From Thalassospira lucentensis (GTDB lineage: Bacteria > Pseudomonadota > Alphaproteobacteria > Rhodospirillales > Thalassospiraceae), in NCBI RefSeq assembly GCF_011806425.1, contig NZ_JAATOV010000003.1, positions 62,001-126,000 of the forward strand: a DNA stretch of 64,000 nt, in the 5' to 3' direction. The notes below the pieces were generated by a model. The model searched no databases, was not told the DNA's origin, and saw only the letters and a list, made by a program, of their open reading frames with translations. The position numbers and the translations under genes are program-made. Shown one piece after another: positions 55,482 through 63,426 of this stretch. Position 1 is the stretch's first letter, and each line of letters starts with the position of its first letter.

Positions 55482-56366
55482 TCAGTCGCCAATCGGCTGG
55501 CGGCCCGTTGGGGGATTGATGGTCAGCAGGGAAGACCGGATGCGGCGCAATTTTTCTTTGGCCTGATTGGGCATGCGGCGCGCAACAGCGGTGGCGATCA
55601 CATCAATCGTTGCCAGAAAAGCATGGCGCGTGGCCGTCGGTTTATAGATATCGGGGTTTTCAGGCATATCAATCGCCACGACCAGATCACTTTCGGCGGC
55701 AAGCGGGCTATCGGGGTGTGTCAGCGAAATGACTTTCGCTCCGTATTGGCGTGCAATGGCAGCGGAATGGATCAGTTCGGTCGGGCGGCCGCTGGTGGAA
55801 ATGGCAAACACCACATCGTCCGGACCAAGGGTCGAGGACAACATGCGTTGCAGATATCCATCACTTTGCGATTGTGCTGGAATGCCAAGGCGGAAAAATC
55901 GGTTGGCGGCATCAAAGGCCACCGTGGTCGAACCGCCGCCCACACCAAAGAACGCAATTTGGCGGGCCTTGGCCAAAATATCGGCGGCTTGGTCAATCTG
56001 GTCAGACGAAATCTGATCGCGCAAGAGACGCAGGTTATCAATGATCACGCCCAGAACGTGGTTGGATAAAACGTCGGCAGCGGTCGTGTCGTCCGAAATG
56101 TCGTCCGGGGTCAGGTATTGGATACTGACTGCAAGGTTTTGCGCCAGACGCATCTTGAAATCACGAAACCCGTCACATCCCAAAGTGCGGCAAAACCGGA
56201 TCACGGTTGGTTCGCTAACCCCAATGTTTTTGGCAAGATCCGAAAGGGCAATGGTGGTTACCGCTTCGAGATGGTCGCTGACATAATCGGCAACCTGTTG
56301 TTCCCGGTTCGGGAATTTGCCCGATTGGCTGCGCAACAAGCTGATAATGTCGGCGGTCGGTTGCAT
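55482..56366 (-). CDS. RpiR/MurR family transcriptional regulator
   Basis: A 294-residue protein with an N-terminal HTH_6 domain (about 1-77: ALSDLAKNIGVSEPTVIRFC) and a C-terminal SIS phosphosugar-binding domain (about 120-255: IAFFGVGGGSTTVAFDAANR, VFAISTSGRPTELIHSA). The layout is that of HexR. Three HexR-like palindromes lie in the ridA-dctQ intergenic region, so it probably represses or activates both directions. The expected effector is a phosphorylated sugar acid, in line with the kinase gene next to it. Confidence 0.9.
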   Translation of the reverse strand: MQPTADIISLLRSQSGKFPNREQQVADYVSDHLEAVTTIALSDLAKNIGVSEPTVIRFCRTLGCDGFRDFKMRLAQNLAVSIQYLTPDDISDDTTAADVLSNHVLGVIIDNLRLLRDQISSDQIDQAADILAKARQIAFFGVGGGSTTVAFDAANRFFRLGIPAQSQSDGYLQRMLSSTLGPDDVVFAISTSGRPTELIHSAAIARQYGAKVISLTHPDSPLAAESDLVVAIDMPENPDIYKPTATRHAFLATIDVIATAVARRMPNQAKEKLRRIRSSLLTINPPTGRQPIGD

Positions 56367-56418
56367 GGGGATATCCGGTTCTGTGAAAAGACCAAGGTCT
56401 GGCGATCGGGTTTAAATT

Positions 56419-56446
56419 CAATGGGGTGCAAATTTGCACCCCATTG
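56419..56446. terminator. Perfect 28-bp palindrome between ridA and rpiR
   Basis: CAATGGGGTGCAAA and its exact complement TTTGCACCCCATTG are adjacent with no spacer. It lies 10 bp past the ridA stop. A terminator without a strong T-run, or an operator, are both possible. Confidence 0.5.
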
Positions 56447-56456
56447 GAAAATATCA

Positions 56457-56843
56457 CTATTCAGGCTTATATGCGATAGCTTCAATTTCAATCTTGGCGT
56501 CAACCATCATCTGGGACTGTACCGTGGAACGGGCAGGGCGCTCGCCCGGGAAGTATTCGGCATAGACGCGGTTAAATGTCCAAGAATCGCGGGTGTCGGC
56601 CAGCCAGACATTCGTCTTGAACACATCATCAAGCGTGCAATCGGCAAGTGCTAATGCGGCCTTGACGTTTTCCATGGTGCGACGGGGCTGGTCTTCGATG
56701 CCGCCATATTCAATTTCACCATTTTCTTTCATGGCAACCTGTCCTGAAATATAGACGTAGTCGCCTGCTCGAACAGCCGGTGAAAATGGCAGTTTCTGAC
56801 CACCGGCGCCGCTGCGTTCATTGTCGTAATGTTTGATCGCCAT
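56457..56843 (-). CDS. RidA family protein
   Basis: A 128-residue YjgF/YER057c/UK114 protein: SPAVRAGDYVYISGQVAMKENGEI, the short helix PRRTMENVKAALALADCTLDDV and the end ARSTVQSQMMVDAKIEIEAIAYK with the conserved acidic residue. RidA proteins hydrolyse reactive enamines and imines formed by PLP dehydratases. That suits the PLP enzyme at the other end of the divergent cluster. It may belong to a Rid subfamily other than archetypal RidA, as several such genes lie in catabolic operons. Confidence 0.88.
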   Translation of the reverse strand: MAIKHYDNERSGAGGQKLPFSPAVRAGDYVYISGQVAMKENGEIEYGGIEDQPRRTMENVKAALALADCTLDDVFKTNVWLADTRDSWTFNRVYAEYFPGERPARSTVQSQMMVDAKIEIEAIAYKPE

Positions 56844-56899
56844 GGATAATCTCCCTGTTGTGACTGGTGGGGCCGATTGAAAACGACGACCGTTTAAAA

Positions 56900-56914
56900 T
56901 GTAGTTTAACTACC
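56900..56914. promoter_or_regulatory. HexR/RpiR-like operator 1
   Basis: TGTAG-TTTAA-CTACC matches the HexR consensus TGTAR-N5-YTACA except for the last base. It lies 57 bp upstream of ridA. Confidence 0.55.
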
Positions 56915-56973
56915 TAATTAAACTCTACTACAACGTCAATAGGGTAAAAAATGCGTATTTGATGTCAAAAATA

Positions 56974-56988
56974 TGTAGACAAGCTACA
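56974..56988. promoter_or_regulatory. HexR/RpiR-like operator 2
   Basis: TGTAG-ACAAG-CTACA, perfect arms with the same 5-bp spacer, between ridA and the TRAP genes. Confidence 0.65.
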
Positions 56989-57003
56989 AAATGATACTCA
57001 GTA

Positions 57004-57018
57004 TGTAGAAAAAGTACA
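57004..57018. promoter_or_regulatory. HexR/RpiR-like operator 3
   Basis: TGTAG-AAAAA-GTACA, one mismatch in the arms, 30 bp after operator 2 (about three helical turns) and 33 bp before the dctQ-type start. Confidence 0.55.
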
Positions 57019-57050
57019 TAAAATATTCATCAGCGGAGAGTTTGGCGAAG

Positions 57051-57572
57051 ATGGCATTACGCCGTGTTGAAACAACTGCAGCAACCATGAGCCGATCTTT
57101 GAACTGGGTCGTCGAACGCGTTATCGCGGTTCTGATGTTGACCTTGGTTCTCGATGTCTGGCTTGGCGTTATTGATCGATACATCTTTCATTGGCAATTG
57201 CCGTGGCCCGAAGAATTGGCGCGCTATTTGATGATCTGGTCAGCGTTGCTGGCGATCTCGGCCGGGATTGCGCGGCGCGAACATATCGGCATTGGCATGG
57301 TCGTTTTGAATTTGCCGATCCGGTTGCAGCGAACTGTACTGTTTCTGGTCGATCTGATTGCGCTTTTGGCATTCCTGTATCTGGCAATTTACGGATTTGA
57401 TTTTGCCATGGGCGGCATGAGCCGACAGGCAATGATTTTTGGCATGTCCTTGGCGTTGCCTTATGCGGCTGTGCCCGTCGCATCCTTGTTGGCCGCGATA
57501 CAGCTTCTTCTTGTTGCCTTGCGCGATCAGGGTCGTTTCGTTCCGATTGATCTTACGGAGGGCGCGGAATGA
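57051..57572 (+). CDS. TRAP transporter small permease (DctQ type)
   Basis: ATG at 57051 (GGAGAG upstream) gives 173 residues; a TTG nine bases earlier is possible. Four membrane segments and the family motif WPEELARYLMIWSALLAISAG with RREHIGIGM are present. It opens the operon dctQ-dctM-dctP-mlrC-like-PLP enzyme. Its stop overlaps the large permease start (ATGA). Confidence 0.9.
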   Translation: MALRRVETTAATMSRSLNWVVERVIAVLMLTLVLDVWLGVIDRYIFHWQLPWPEELARYLMIWSALLAISAGIARREHIGIGMVVLNLPIRLQRTVLFLVDLIALLAFLYLAIYGFDFAMGGMSRQAMIFGMSLALPYAAVPVASLLAAIQLLLVALRDQGRFVPIDLTEGAE

Positions 57573-58849
57573 TCGTCGCCATTATCTTTGTCGTTCTGAT
57601 GGTTTTGGGGATGCCGATTGGCTTTGCCCTTGGTGTTGCAGGGGTTGTTGGCCTGTTTGACATGGGCGGGGGGATGTTTTTATCCCAGGGTCCAAGCAAG
57701 GTCTTTAACGGTTTGAACGTGTTTCCGTTCCTTGCAATGCCGTTCTTTATTCTGGCGGGTGAAATCATGAACCACATCGGCATTACCAGCCGGTTGGTGA
57801 AGTTTGCCCAAGCACTTGTCGGGCATTTACGTGGTGGCCTTGCGCATACCAACATGTTGGCATCGGTGTTCTTTGCCGGTTTGACCGGGGCTGCGACCGC
57901 GGATGCGGCGGCCTTTGGCAAGACCCTTGTGCCAGCCATGGTTGAGCGCGGGTATCGTCGTGATTATGCCTGTGCGGTGACGGCCGCCGGATCGATCATT
58001 GGTCCGACCATTCCGCCATCGGGTTTGATGGTTGTGTATGGATCGCTGATGGGGGTTTCGATTGGCGGGCTGTTTGCAGCGGGTATTTTGCCCGGTCTTA
58101 TGATCTGCCTGATTTGCATGACCGTGATTGCGGTGACCGCACGGTCCAAGAACCTGCCGAAAAATGAACGTCGCGCGTCCTTGTTGGAAATCTGGAAGAT
58201 TTTCAAATCGTCGATTACAGCCCTGATCATGCCGTTGATTATTTTGGGCGGTATTTTGGGCGGGATTGTCACCCCGACCGAGGCCGCATCGGTTGCGGTT
58301 GCCTATGCCCTGTTTATCGGTGTGTTCGTCTATCGCGCCCTGACATTCAACGATTTCTTTAAAATGTTGATCAGAACGGCGCGGGTGACGGGGGTGATTT
58401 TCGTCATTATTGCCTTTGCATCGATCCTTGGCTGGTGGCTGAGCTTTAACCGCATCCCGCAAGAAATCGCCAATATGGTTCTGGGCGTTTCGGATAACCG
58501 ATACATCATCATCTTTATGATCGTCGGCATGCTGTTGATGATCGGCATGGTGATGGATATCAACGCGATCCTGATCATTCTTGCCCCGGTTCTTGTGCCG
58601 CTGACGTTGCAGATCGGTATGGATCCGATCCATGCGGGGATCATCTTTGTTCTGGCACTTAATATCTCGCTGATGACGCCGCCCGTTGGGGCCTGTCTAT
58701 TTGTGCTGTCATCGGTGACCGGGGAAAAACTTGAAAAAATTGCAGCCCAGCTTTGGCCGTTTCTGTTGGCCGAATTGGGTGTGTTGTTCCTGTTTGCCTT
58801 TTGGGGTGACCTTGCACTCGCCATACCGCGATTGCTTGGGTTCCGCTAG
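57569..58849 (+). CDS. TRAP transporter large permease (DctM type)
   Basis: A 426-residue protein of the usual length with about twelve membrane segments. Signatures include GLTGAATADAAAFGKTLVPAM, GSIIGPTIPPSGLMVVYGSL and LMTPPVGACLFVLSSVTG. It overlaps the small permease gene by 4 bp. A hairpin of 10 bp stem separates it from the binding-protein gene. Confidence 0.93.
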   Translation: MIVAIIFVVLMVLGMPIGFALGVAGVVGLFDMGGGMFLSQGPSKVFNGLNVFPFLAMPFFILAGEIMNHIGITSRLVKFAQALVGHLRGGLAHTNMLASVFFAGLTGAATADAAAFGKTLVPAMVERGYRRDYACAVTAAGSIIGPTIPPSGLMVVYGSLMGVSIGGLFAAGILPGLMICLICMTVIAVTARSKNLPKNERRASLLEIWKIFKSSITALIMPLIILGGILGGIVTPTEAASVAVAYALFIGVFVYRALTFNDFFKMLIRTARVTGVIFVIIAFASILGWWLSFNRIPQEIANMVLGVSDNRYIIIFMIVGMLLMIGMVMDINAILIILAPVLVPLTLQIGMDPIHAGIIFVLALNISLMTPPVGACLFVLSSVTGEKLEKIAAQLWPFLLAELGVLFLFAFWGDLALAIPRLLGFR

Positions 58850-58867
58850 GCCGAAGGGTTTGAAATA

Positions 58868-58894
58868 GCCCCCGATCGGGTCCGGATCGGGGGC
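58868..58894 (+). terminator. Intra-operon hairpin between dctM- and dctP-type genes
   Basis: GCCCCCGATC (58868-58877) pairs with GATCGGGGGC (58885-58894) with a 7-base loop and no T-run. More likely an mRNA-stabilising or attenuating structure that sets the binding protein's expression than a full terminator. Confidence 0.5.
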
Positions 58895-58949
58895 ACATAA
58901 ACCAACAATCGGACAATCATAAAGTCGTTAATCAAGGAGAGGCACTATC

Positions 58950-60008
58950 ATGAAAGCCGTAAAACGTTTTGGCGCAGCAGCCCTGGCAACCGCGATGCTG
59001 ATGGGCAGCACATCAATGGCATTTGCCGATGCGAAAGTTTTGAAATTCGCGCATGACAACAAGGCCGATCCGTTCGAGAACCCGGCCCATGCCTGCACGG
59101 CTGTTTTTGCCAACATCGTCGAAGCCGACACCAATGGCGAAATTGAAGTCGAAATTTATCCGTCTAACCAGCTTGGTTCCGCCGCTGAACATGTTCAGAT
59201 GATGCGTAATGATATCATTCAGGCGACCCTGACATCGACCGGCGCGCTGGCATCTTATTACCCGCGCATTGACGTTTTGAACCTTGCGTTTGCTTTTGAC
59301 AGCAACGCATCGACCTATGACGTGTTTGATGGTCCGTTTGGTGAAAAACTGGCGCAAGACATCGAAGCAACCCTTGGCGATGTTAAGGTTCTTGGTTTCC
59401 CCGATACCGGCGGGTTCTTTGCGGTGACCAACTCCAAACATCCGATTGCCAAGCTTGAAGATTTCGATGGTATTCGCGTGCGCACCATGTCGCTGCCGTC
59501 CCATCAGAAAATCATGCAGGCGCTTGGTGCAGAAGCTTATCCGATGGCGTGGGGCGAAGTTTATGCCGGTCTTCAGACGGGTGTGATCGATGGTCAGATG
59601 AACCCGGTTCCGACCGTGACATTTGCCAAGTTCAACGAAGTGCAGGGCTATCTTACCCTGACCAACCACTTGTTCTCGCCTTACACCATGATGCTTTCGA
59701 AATCATTCTGGGATGACTTGACCCCGGATCAGCAGAAAATCGTGCGTTATGCAGCGCAGTCTTGCGTTGTTGCCAGCCGCGGTGTTTCACGCGTGATCGA
59801 AGCATCCGATCGTGGTTTGGCTGGTCTTAAGGACAAAATGGAAATCACCGCATTGTCGGCTGAAGACCGTGAAAAGTTCAAAGCAGCGACCCAGCCGGTC
59901 GTGGTCAAACACGTTCAGGAAAGCCTTGGCGACGAAGGTGTTGCTTTGCTTGACCTGTTCAAAGCCGAGGTCGAGAAAGCCAACGCACGCCGTTACATGG
60001 AAGACTAA
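58950..60008 (+). CDS. TRAP transporter substrate-binding protein (DctP type)
   Basis: ATG at 58950 follows AAGGAGAGGC; 352 residues with signal peptide (about 1-27, SMAFAD). The DctP fold shows in LKFAHDNKADPFENPAHACT, GIRVRTMSLPSHQKIMQALGA (carboxylate-binding arginine region) and YAGLQTGVIDGQMNPVPTV. It delivers the substrate to the two permeases encoded before it. Ligand unknown; downstream enzymes point to a hydroxy- or D-amino acid derivative. Confidence 0.9.
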   Translation: MKAVKRFGAAALATAMLMGSTSMAFADAKVLKFAHDNKADPFENPAHACTAVFANIVEADTNGEIEVEIYPSNQLGSAAEHVQMMRNDIIQATLTSTGALASYYPRIDVLNLAFAFDSNASTYDVFDGPFGEKLAQDIEATLGDVKVLGFPDTGGFFAVTNSKHPIAKLEDFDGIRVRTMSLPSHQKIMQALGAEAYPMAWGEVYAGLQTGVIDGQMNPVPTVTFAKFNEVQGYLTLTNHLFSPYTMMLSKSFWDDLTPDQQKIVRYAAQSCVVASRGVSRVIEASDRGLAGLKDKMEITALSAEDREKFKAATQPVVVKHVQESLGDEGVALLDLFKAEVEKANARRYMED

Positions 60009-60019
60009 TCCATTTTGGT

Positions 60020-60054
60020 GCCGAAGGGGCGGTTCGCGTCCCTTCGGCATTTAT
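60020..60054 (+). terminator. Hairpin between the dctP-type and mlrC-like genes
   Basis: TGCCGAAGGG (60020-60029) pairs with CCCTTCGGCA (60041-60050), followed by TTTA. With so short a T-run it may only reduce read-through. Confidence 0.5.
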
Positions 60055-60093
60055 GAAGCCACGATCAAAAGACCAATAACAAAGGCACGGGCC

Positions 60094-61563
60094 ATGCGGA
60101 TTTTTTGCGCCTCGATTGCAACCGAGACAAATACATTTTCCCCCCTTCGAACTGATTTTTCAGATTTTAAAGAAAGCTTTTATGCCCCACCGGGTCAGCA
60201 CCCGGTCACACCGACCCTGTGCAGTGCCGTTTTCACCGAGGCGCGCCTTCGTGCCGCCAAAGAAGGCTGGGATTTGATCGAAGGGACCGCCACATGGGCA
60301 GAACCAGGTGGCTTGGTTAATCGCCAAACCTATGAAGATTTGCGCGACGAAGTTCTTGGGCAATTGCGCGCGGCCATGCCGGTTGATGCGGTGATCCTTG
60401 GCCTTCATGGGGCCATGGTGGCGCAAGATTACCTTGATTGCGAAGGCGATTTGATTTCGCGTGTGCGTGACATGGTTGGCCCGGACGTTGTGATTGGTAC
60501 CAGTTTTGACCCGCACAGCCATTTGACCGATTTGCGGATCAATAATTCGGACATCATTGTTGCGTTCAAGGAATTCCCCCATACCGATTTTGTCGAAACC
60601 GGGCGTGCGGTTGTTGATCTTGTGTTGAAAACCCTGCGCGGCGAAATCAACCCGACCAAGGCGGTATTTGATTGCCGCATGATCGAGGTGTTGCCGACAT
60701 CACGTGAACCGATGCGGTCGTTTATCGACCGGGCCAAGGATATGGAGGGGACAGGCGATATTCTGTCGGTTTCATTCATTCATGGATTTATGGCTGGTGA
60801 CGTGCCTGACCTTGGGGCCAAGGTGATTGTCACCACCAACAATAACCCTGCGGAAGCCACGCAGCTTGCAAAAGACCTGGGGGTCGAGCTGTTTGGGTTT
60901 CGTGGGGCCACCCGCCCGAGTTTTGTGACACCAGACATTGCCCTTGATCAGGCGACGGCATCTGATGCAGCGCCGATTGTTCTGGCCGATGTTTGGGACA
61001 ATCCGGGCGGCGGGGTGCCGGGCGACAGCACGATTTTGCTGCGCGCTGTGATGGAACGGGGCCTTCGTGATTTTGCCGTGGGAACCCTGTGGGACCCGAT
61101 GGCGGTTCGCACATGTTTCTCCGCCGGCGAGGGGGCGACATTGCCACTTCGTTTTGGCGGTAAAACCGGTGCCCATGCCGGGGCGCCGGTTGATGCCGAG
61201 GTCAAAGTCAAAAAACTCGAACGCAATGCGTGGCAGTATTTTGGCGAAAGCATCGTGCCACTTGGCGATTGTGCGGTGATTGAGCTGCCCGGTGGGGGCG
61301 AAGTGATCCTAAATAGCAACAGATCGCAAAGTTTCGATCCCAGCCTGTTTTCGAATATGGGCATTGATCCGACCGCGAAGAAATATCTGTTCATTAAATC
61401 GACCAATCACTTCCACGATTCATTTGCCAAAATTGCCGGTGAAATCATCTATGTGGATGTGCATGGTCCGTATCCGTCGGATCCCAAAACCAATGGATAC
61501 CGTCATGTGAAACGTCCGTTGTGGCCGATTGTTGATGATCCATTTGCCGCCAACGCAAGTTGA
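60094..61563 (+). CDS. M81 family (MlrC-like) metallohydrolase
   Basis: ATG at 60094 gives 489 residues; the frame is open upstream only through dctP antisense-like sequence. It starts RIFCASIATETNTFSPLRTD and contains VILGLHGAMVAQDYLDCEGD, GTSFDPHSHLT and VLADVWDNPGGGVPGDST, all typical of MlrC proteins with zinc ligands among these Asp/His residues. The name comes from microcystin degradation, but most family members lie in catabolic operons with TRAP or ABC transporters, as here. Substrate unknown, probably an amide or peptide-like compound. Confidence 0.88.
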   Translation: MRIFCASIATETNTFSPLRTDFSDFKESFYAPPGQHPVTPTLCSAVFTEARLRAAKEGWDLIEGTATWAEPGGLVNRQTYEDLRDEVLGQLRAAMPVDAVILGLHGAMVAQDYLDCEGDLISRVRDMVGPDVVIGTSFDPHSHLTDLRINNSDIIVAFKEFPHTDFVETGRAVVDLVLKTLRGEINPTKAVFDCRMIEVLPTSREPMRSFIDRAKDMEGTGDILSVSFIHGFMAGDVPDLGAKVIVTTNNNPAEATQLAKDLGVELFGFRGATRPSFVTPDIALDQATASDAAPIVLADVWDNPGGGVPGDSTILLRAVMERGLRDFAVGTLWDPMAVRTCFSAGEGATLPLRFGGKTGAHAGAPVDAEVKVKKLERNAWQYFGESIVPLGDCAVIELPGGGEVILNSNRSQSFDPSLFSNMGIDPTAKKYLFIKSTNHFHDSFAKIAGEIIYVDVHGPYPSDPKTNGYRHVKRPLWPIVDDPFAANAS

Positions 61564-61612
61564 TGATCAAATAGCCCCCTTGCGTCACCACCGAAATTAA
61601 AGGACGGTTTTT

Positions 61613-62683
61613 ATGACCCGCTCGCCGCAATATTCTGAACTTGATACGCCGTGCGCGGTGATCAATCTTGATACCGTGGATCGCAACGTAAATGCCTATC
61701 AGGCCTATTGCGATGAGCATGGCATTGCATTGCGCCCGCATATCAAAACCCACAAAATCCCGGCATTCGCCCAGCAACAATTGGCCGCCGGGGCAAAGGG
61801 GATCACCTGTCAGAAAATTGGCGAGGCCGAAGTTATGGCCGATGCCGGTCTTGATGACATTCTGCTGACCTATAACGTTATTGGATCGCGCAAACTTTCA
61901 CGCTTGCGGGCGTTATTTGACCGGGTTAAAAGCCTGCGTGTTGTTGCCGATAATGCGGCTGTGGTCGAAGGCCTTTCGCGGGCGTTTGCCGACAGTGCCA
62001 AGCCGCTTGAAATCTTGGTTGAATGTGACACAGGCGGCGGACGTTGCGGGGTTCAGACCCCCGATGATGCGGTTAAACTTGCGCAGATCATTGAAGACCT
62101 TCCGGGGATTAAGTTTGCCGGTTTGATGACCTATCCGGCGGCGGGCGGTGGTGCCAAGGTTGGCGGGTTCTTTGGCGATGCGATGGCAAAGCTTGACGAA
62201 CGTGGCATTGCATGCCCGATCAGAAGTTCTGGCGGGACGCCCGATATGTGGAAAGCCCACGAGGTTGCCAACGTCACCGAACATCGGATCGGGACCTATA
62301 TTTACAATGACCGGTCGCTGATGGCGCGCGATGTGTGCGGTGAAGATGACTGCGCATTGCGCGTTCTGGCCGAGGTGGTTTCACTTCCGGCACCGGGACG
62401 GGCGGTAATTGATGCCGGGTCCAAGGTTTTGACGTCTGATTTGCTCGGACTGGACGGGTTTGGTTATGTCGTGGGGCATCCCGAAGTTGATGTGGTCGGC
62501 CTTTCGGAAGAACACGGTGTTTTGCAGTTCGAACGGGATTTAACCCCGTTTGAAATTGGCGAGCGGATCGAAATCATCCCCAACCATGTTTGCGTGGTCA
62601 GCAATATGCTTGATCAGGTGCATCTGGTGCGCGGCGATACCATCAAAACCGTTGATGTGGCCGCACGGGGTAAGGTCCTTTAA
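61613..62683 (+). CDS. DSD1-family PLP enzyme (D-threonine aldolase/D-serine dehydratase-like)
   Basis: A 356-residue fold-type III PLP enzyme. The PLP lysine is Lys45 in RPHIKTHKIP, with the alanine-racemase-like barrel to about 250 and a C-terminal DSDH domain with metal ligands His325 and Cys327 (NHVCVVSNM). Known relatives cleave D-threonine or 3-hydroxy-D-aspartate, or dehydrate D-serine. It is the last gene of the TRAP operon, 49 bp after mlrC. With RidA across the promoter, dehydratase chemistry releasing an enamine is attractive but unproven. Confidence 0.88.
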   Translation: MTRSPQYSELDTPCAVINLDTVDRNVNAYQAYCDEHGIALRPHIKTHKIPAFAQQQLAAGAKGITCQKIGEAEVMADAGLDDILLTYNVIGSRKLSRLRALFDRVKSLRVVADNAAVVEGLSRAFADSAKPLEILVECDTGGGRCGVQTPDDAVKLAQIIEDLPGIKFAGLMTYPAAGGGAKVGGFFGDAMAKLDERGIACPIRSSGGTPDMWKAHEVANVTEHRIGTYIYNDRSLMARDVCGEDDCALRVLAEVVSLPAPGRAVIDAGSKVLTSDLLGLDGFGYVVGHPEVDVVGLSEEHGVLQFERDLTPFEIGERIEIIPNHVCVVSNMLDQVHLVRGDTIKTVDVAARGKVL

Positions 62684-62702
62684 GGGCCGAACATAGAAAA
62701 CA

Positions 62703-62732
62703 GGTTACCCCGGTCATCTAACCGGGGTAACC
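62703..62732. terminator. Hairpin between convergent genes
   Basis: GGTTACCCCGGT (62703-62714) and ACCGGGGTAACC (62721-62732) form a perfect 12-bp stem with a 6-base loop, four bases before the next gene's stop. Confidence 0.75.
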
Positions 62733-62735
62733 GAT

Positions 62736-63230
62736 TTAAGCCGGATCATGGTTGGGCAGATAACCGGTAAATCCGGTGATCAGCCATTTTCCAGTAGCCT
62801 GTTTTTCGCAGTAATAATGCGTTTTCCAAAGCAGACGGTCTTCGGATCCGTCTGCTTTTTTAATGCGTCCGTTAAAGTGTTTGCGGACCAATGCACGATT
62901 GCCGGTGATGTCGATTTTATCAAGCGTCGTGGCGCGGAAAACAGCCGAATATAGGTCCTCGGCATAGCAGGCGTTTTGGGCCGCATCTGCCTGGCGCAAC
63001 CATTCATCGCGGTAAGCGCCAAGGTCGGGAAACATCATTTTCCATGTGTCGGGATCATCGGATGTGCAGGCATCAATGGCGTAAAAGCCATCTGCCTTAA
63101 AATCATCTTCGACCATTGACCAATCGGCTGCGACAAAGGCGGCAATGTCGCGCGGGACAAGCATTTGCCAAATCTGATTGCGGTCATGGTCGGTTGCAGG
63201 GAACGGGCTTTGATGCGTGGCGGCTGTCAT
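62736..63230 (-). CDS. NTF2/SnoaL-like protein of unknown function
   Basis: A 164-residue protein with helices then a curved-sheet pattern: IAAFVAADWSMVEDDFKADGFYAIDAC, and late strands ALVRKHFNGRIKKADGSE, LLWKTHYYCEK, WLITGFTGYLP. This resembles NTF2-like folds, which range from enzymes to binding proteins. It is convergent with the PLP enzyme gene. No closer family was recognised. Confidence 0.55.
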   Translation of the reverse strand: MTAATHQSPFPATDHDRNQIWQMLVPRDIAAFVAADWSMVEDDFKADGFYAIDACTSDDPDTWKMMFPDLGAYRDEWLRQADAAQNACYAEDLYSAVFRATTLDKIDITGNRALVRKHFNGRIKKADGSEDRLLWKTHYYCEKQATGKWLITGFTGYLPNHDPA

Positions 63231-63426
63231 GATCTATCCACTTGATCTGAAATTTATTTTGCCGAGTTTGGCATTGCCATGCGGGGTGATCAATCATTTG
63301 GGGGTGTTTGACGCAAAAAATAGGTAGACCCCATGCGAATTGATTGCAAAGAGGTCCGAATTAAAGAAAGATCATATGCAACGTTGAGATCGCACAAATA
63401 ATAAACCCGTAAAATCGAGGTAATGC

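Noticed and set aside
57827-58633. 268-codon minus-strand frame within the second TRAP large permease gene
   Set aside because: Antisense to a full-length membrane permease; extreme His/Asn/Arg/Gln composition marks it as a shadow.
59812-60093. N-terminal extension of the mlrC-like frame
   Set aside because: It runs out of frame through the end of dctP; family similarity begins exactly at the ATG at 60094.
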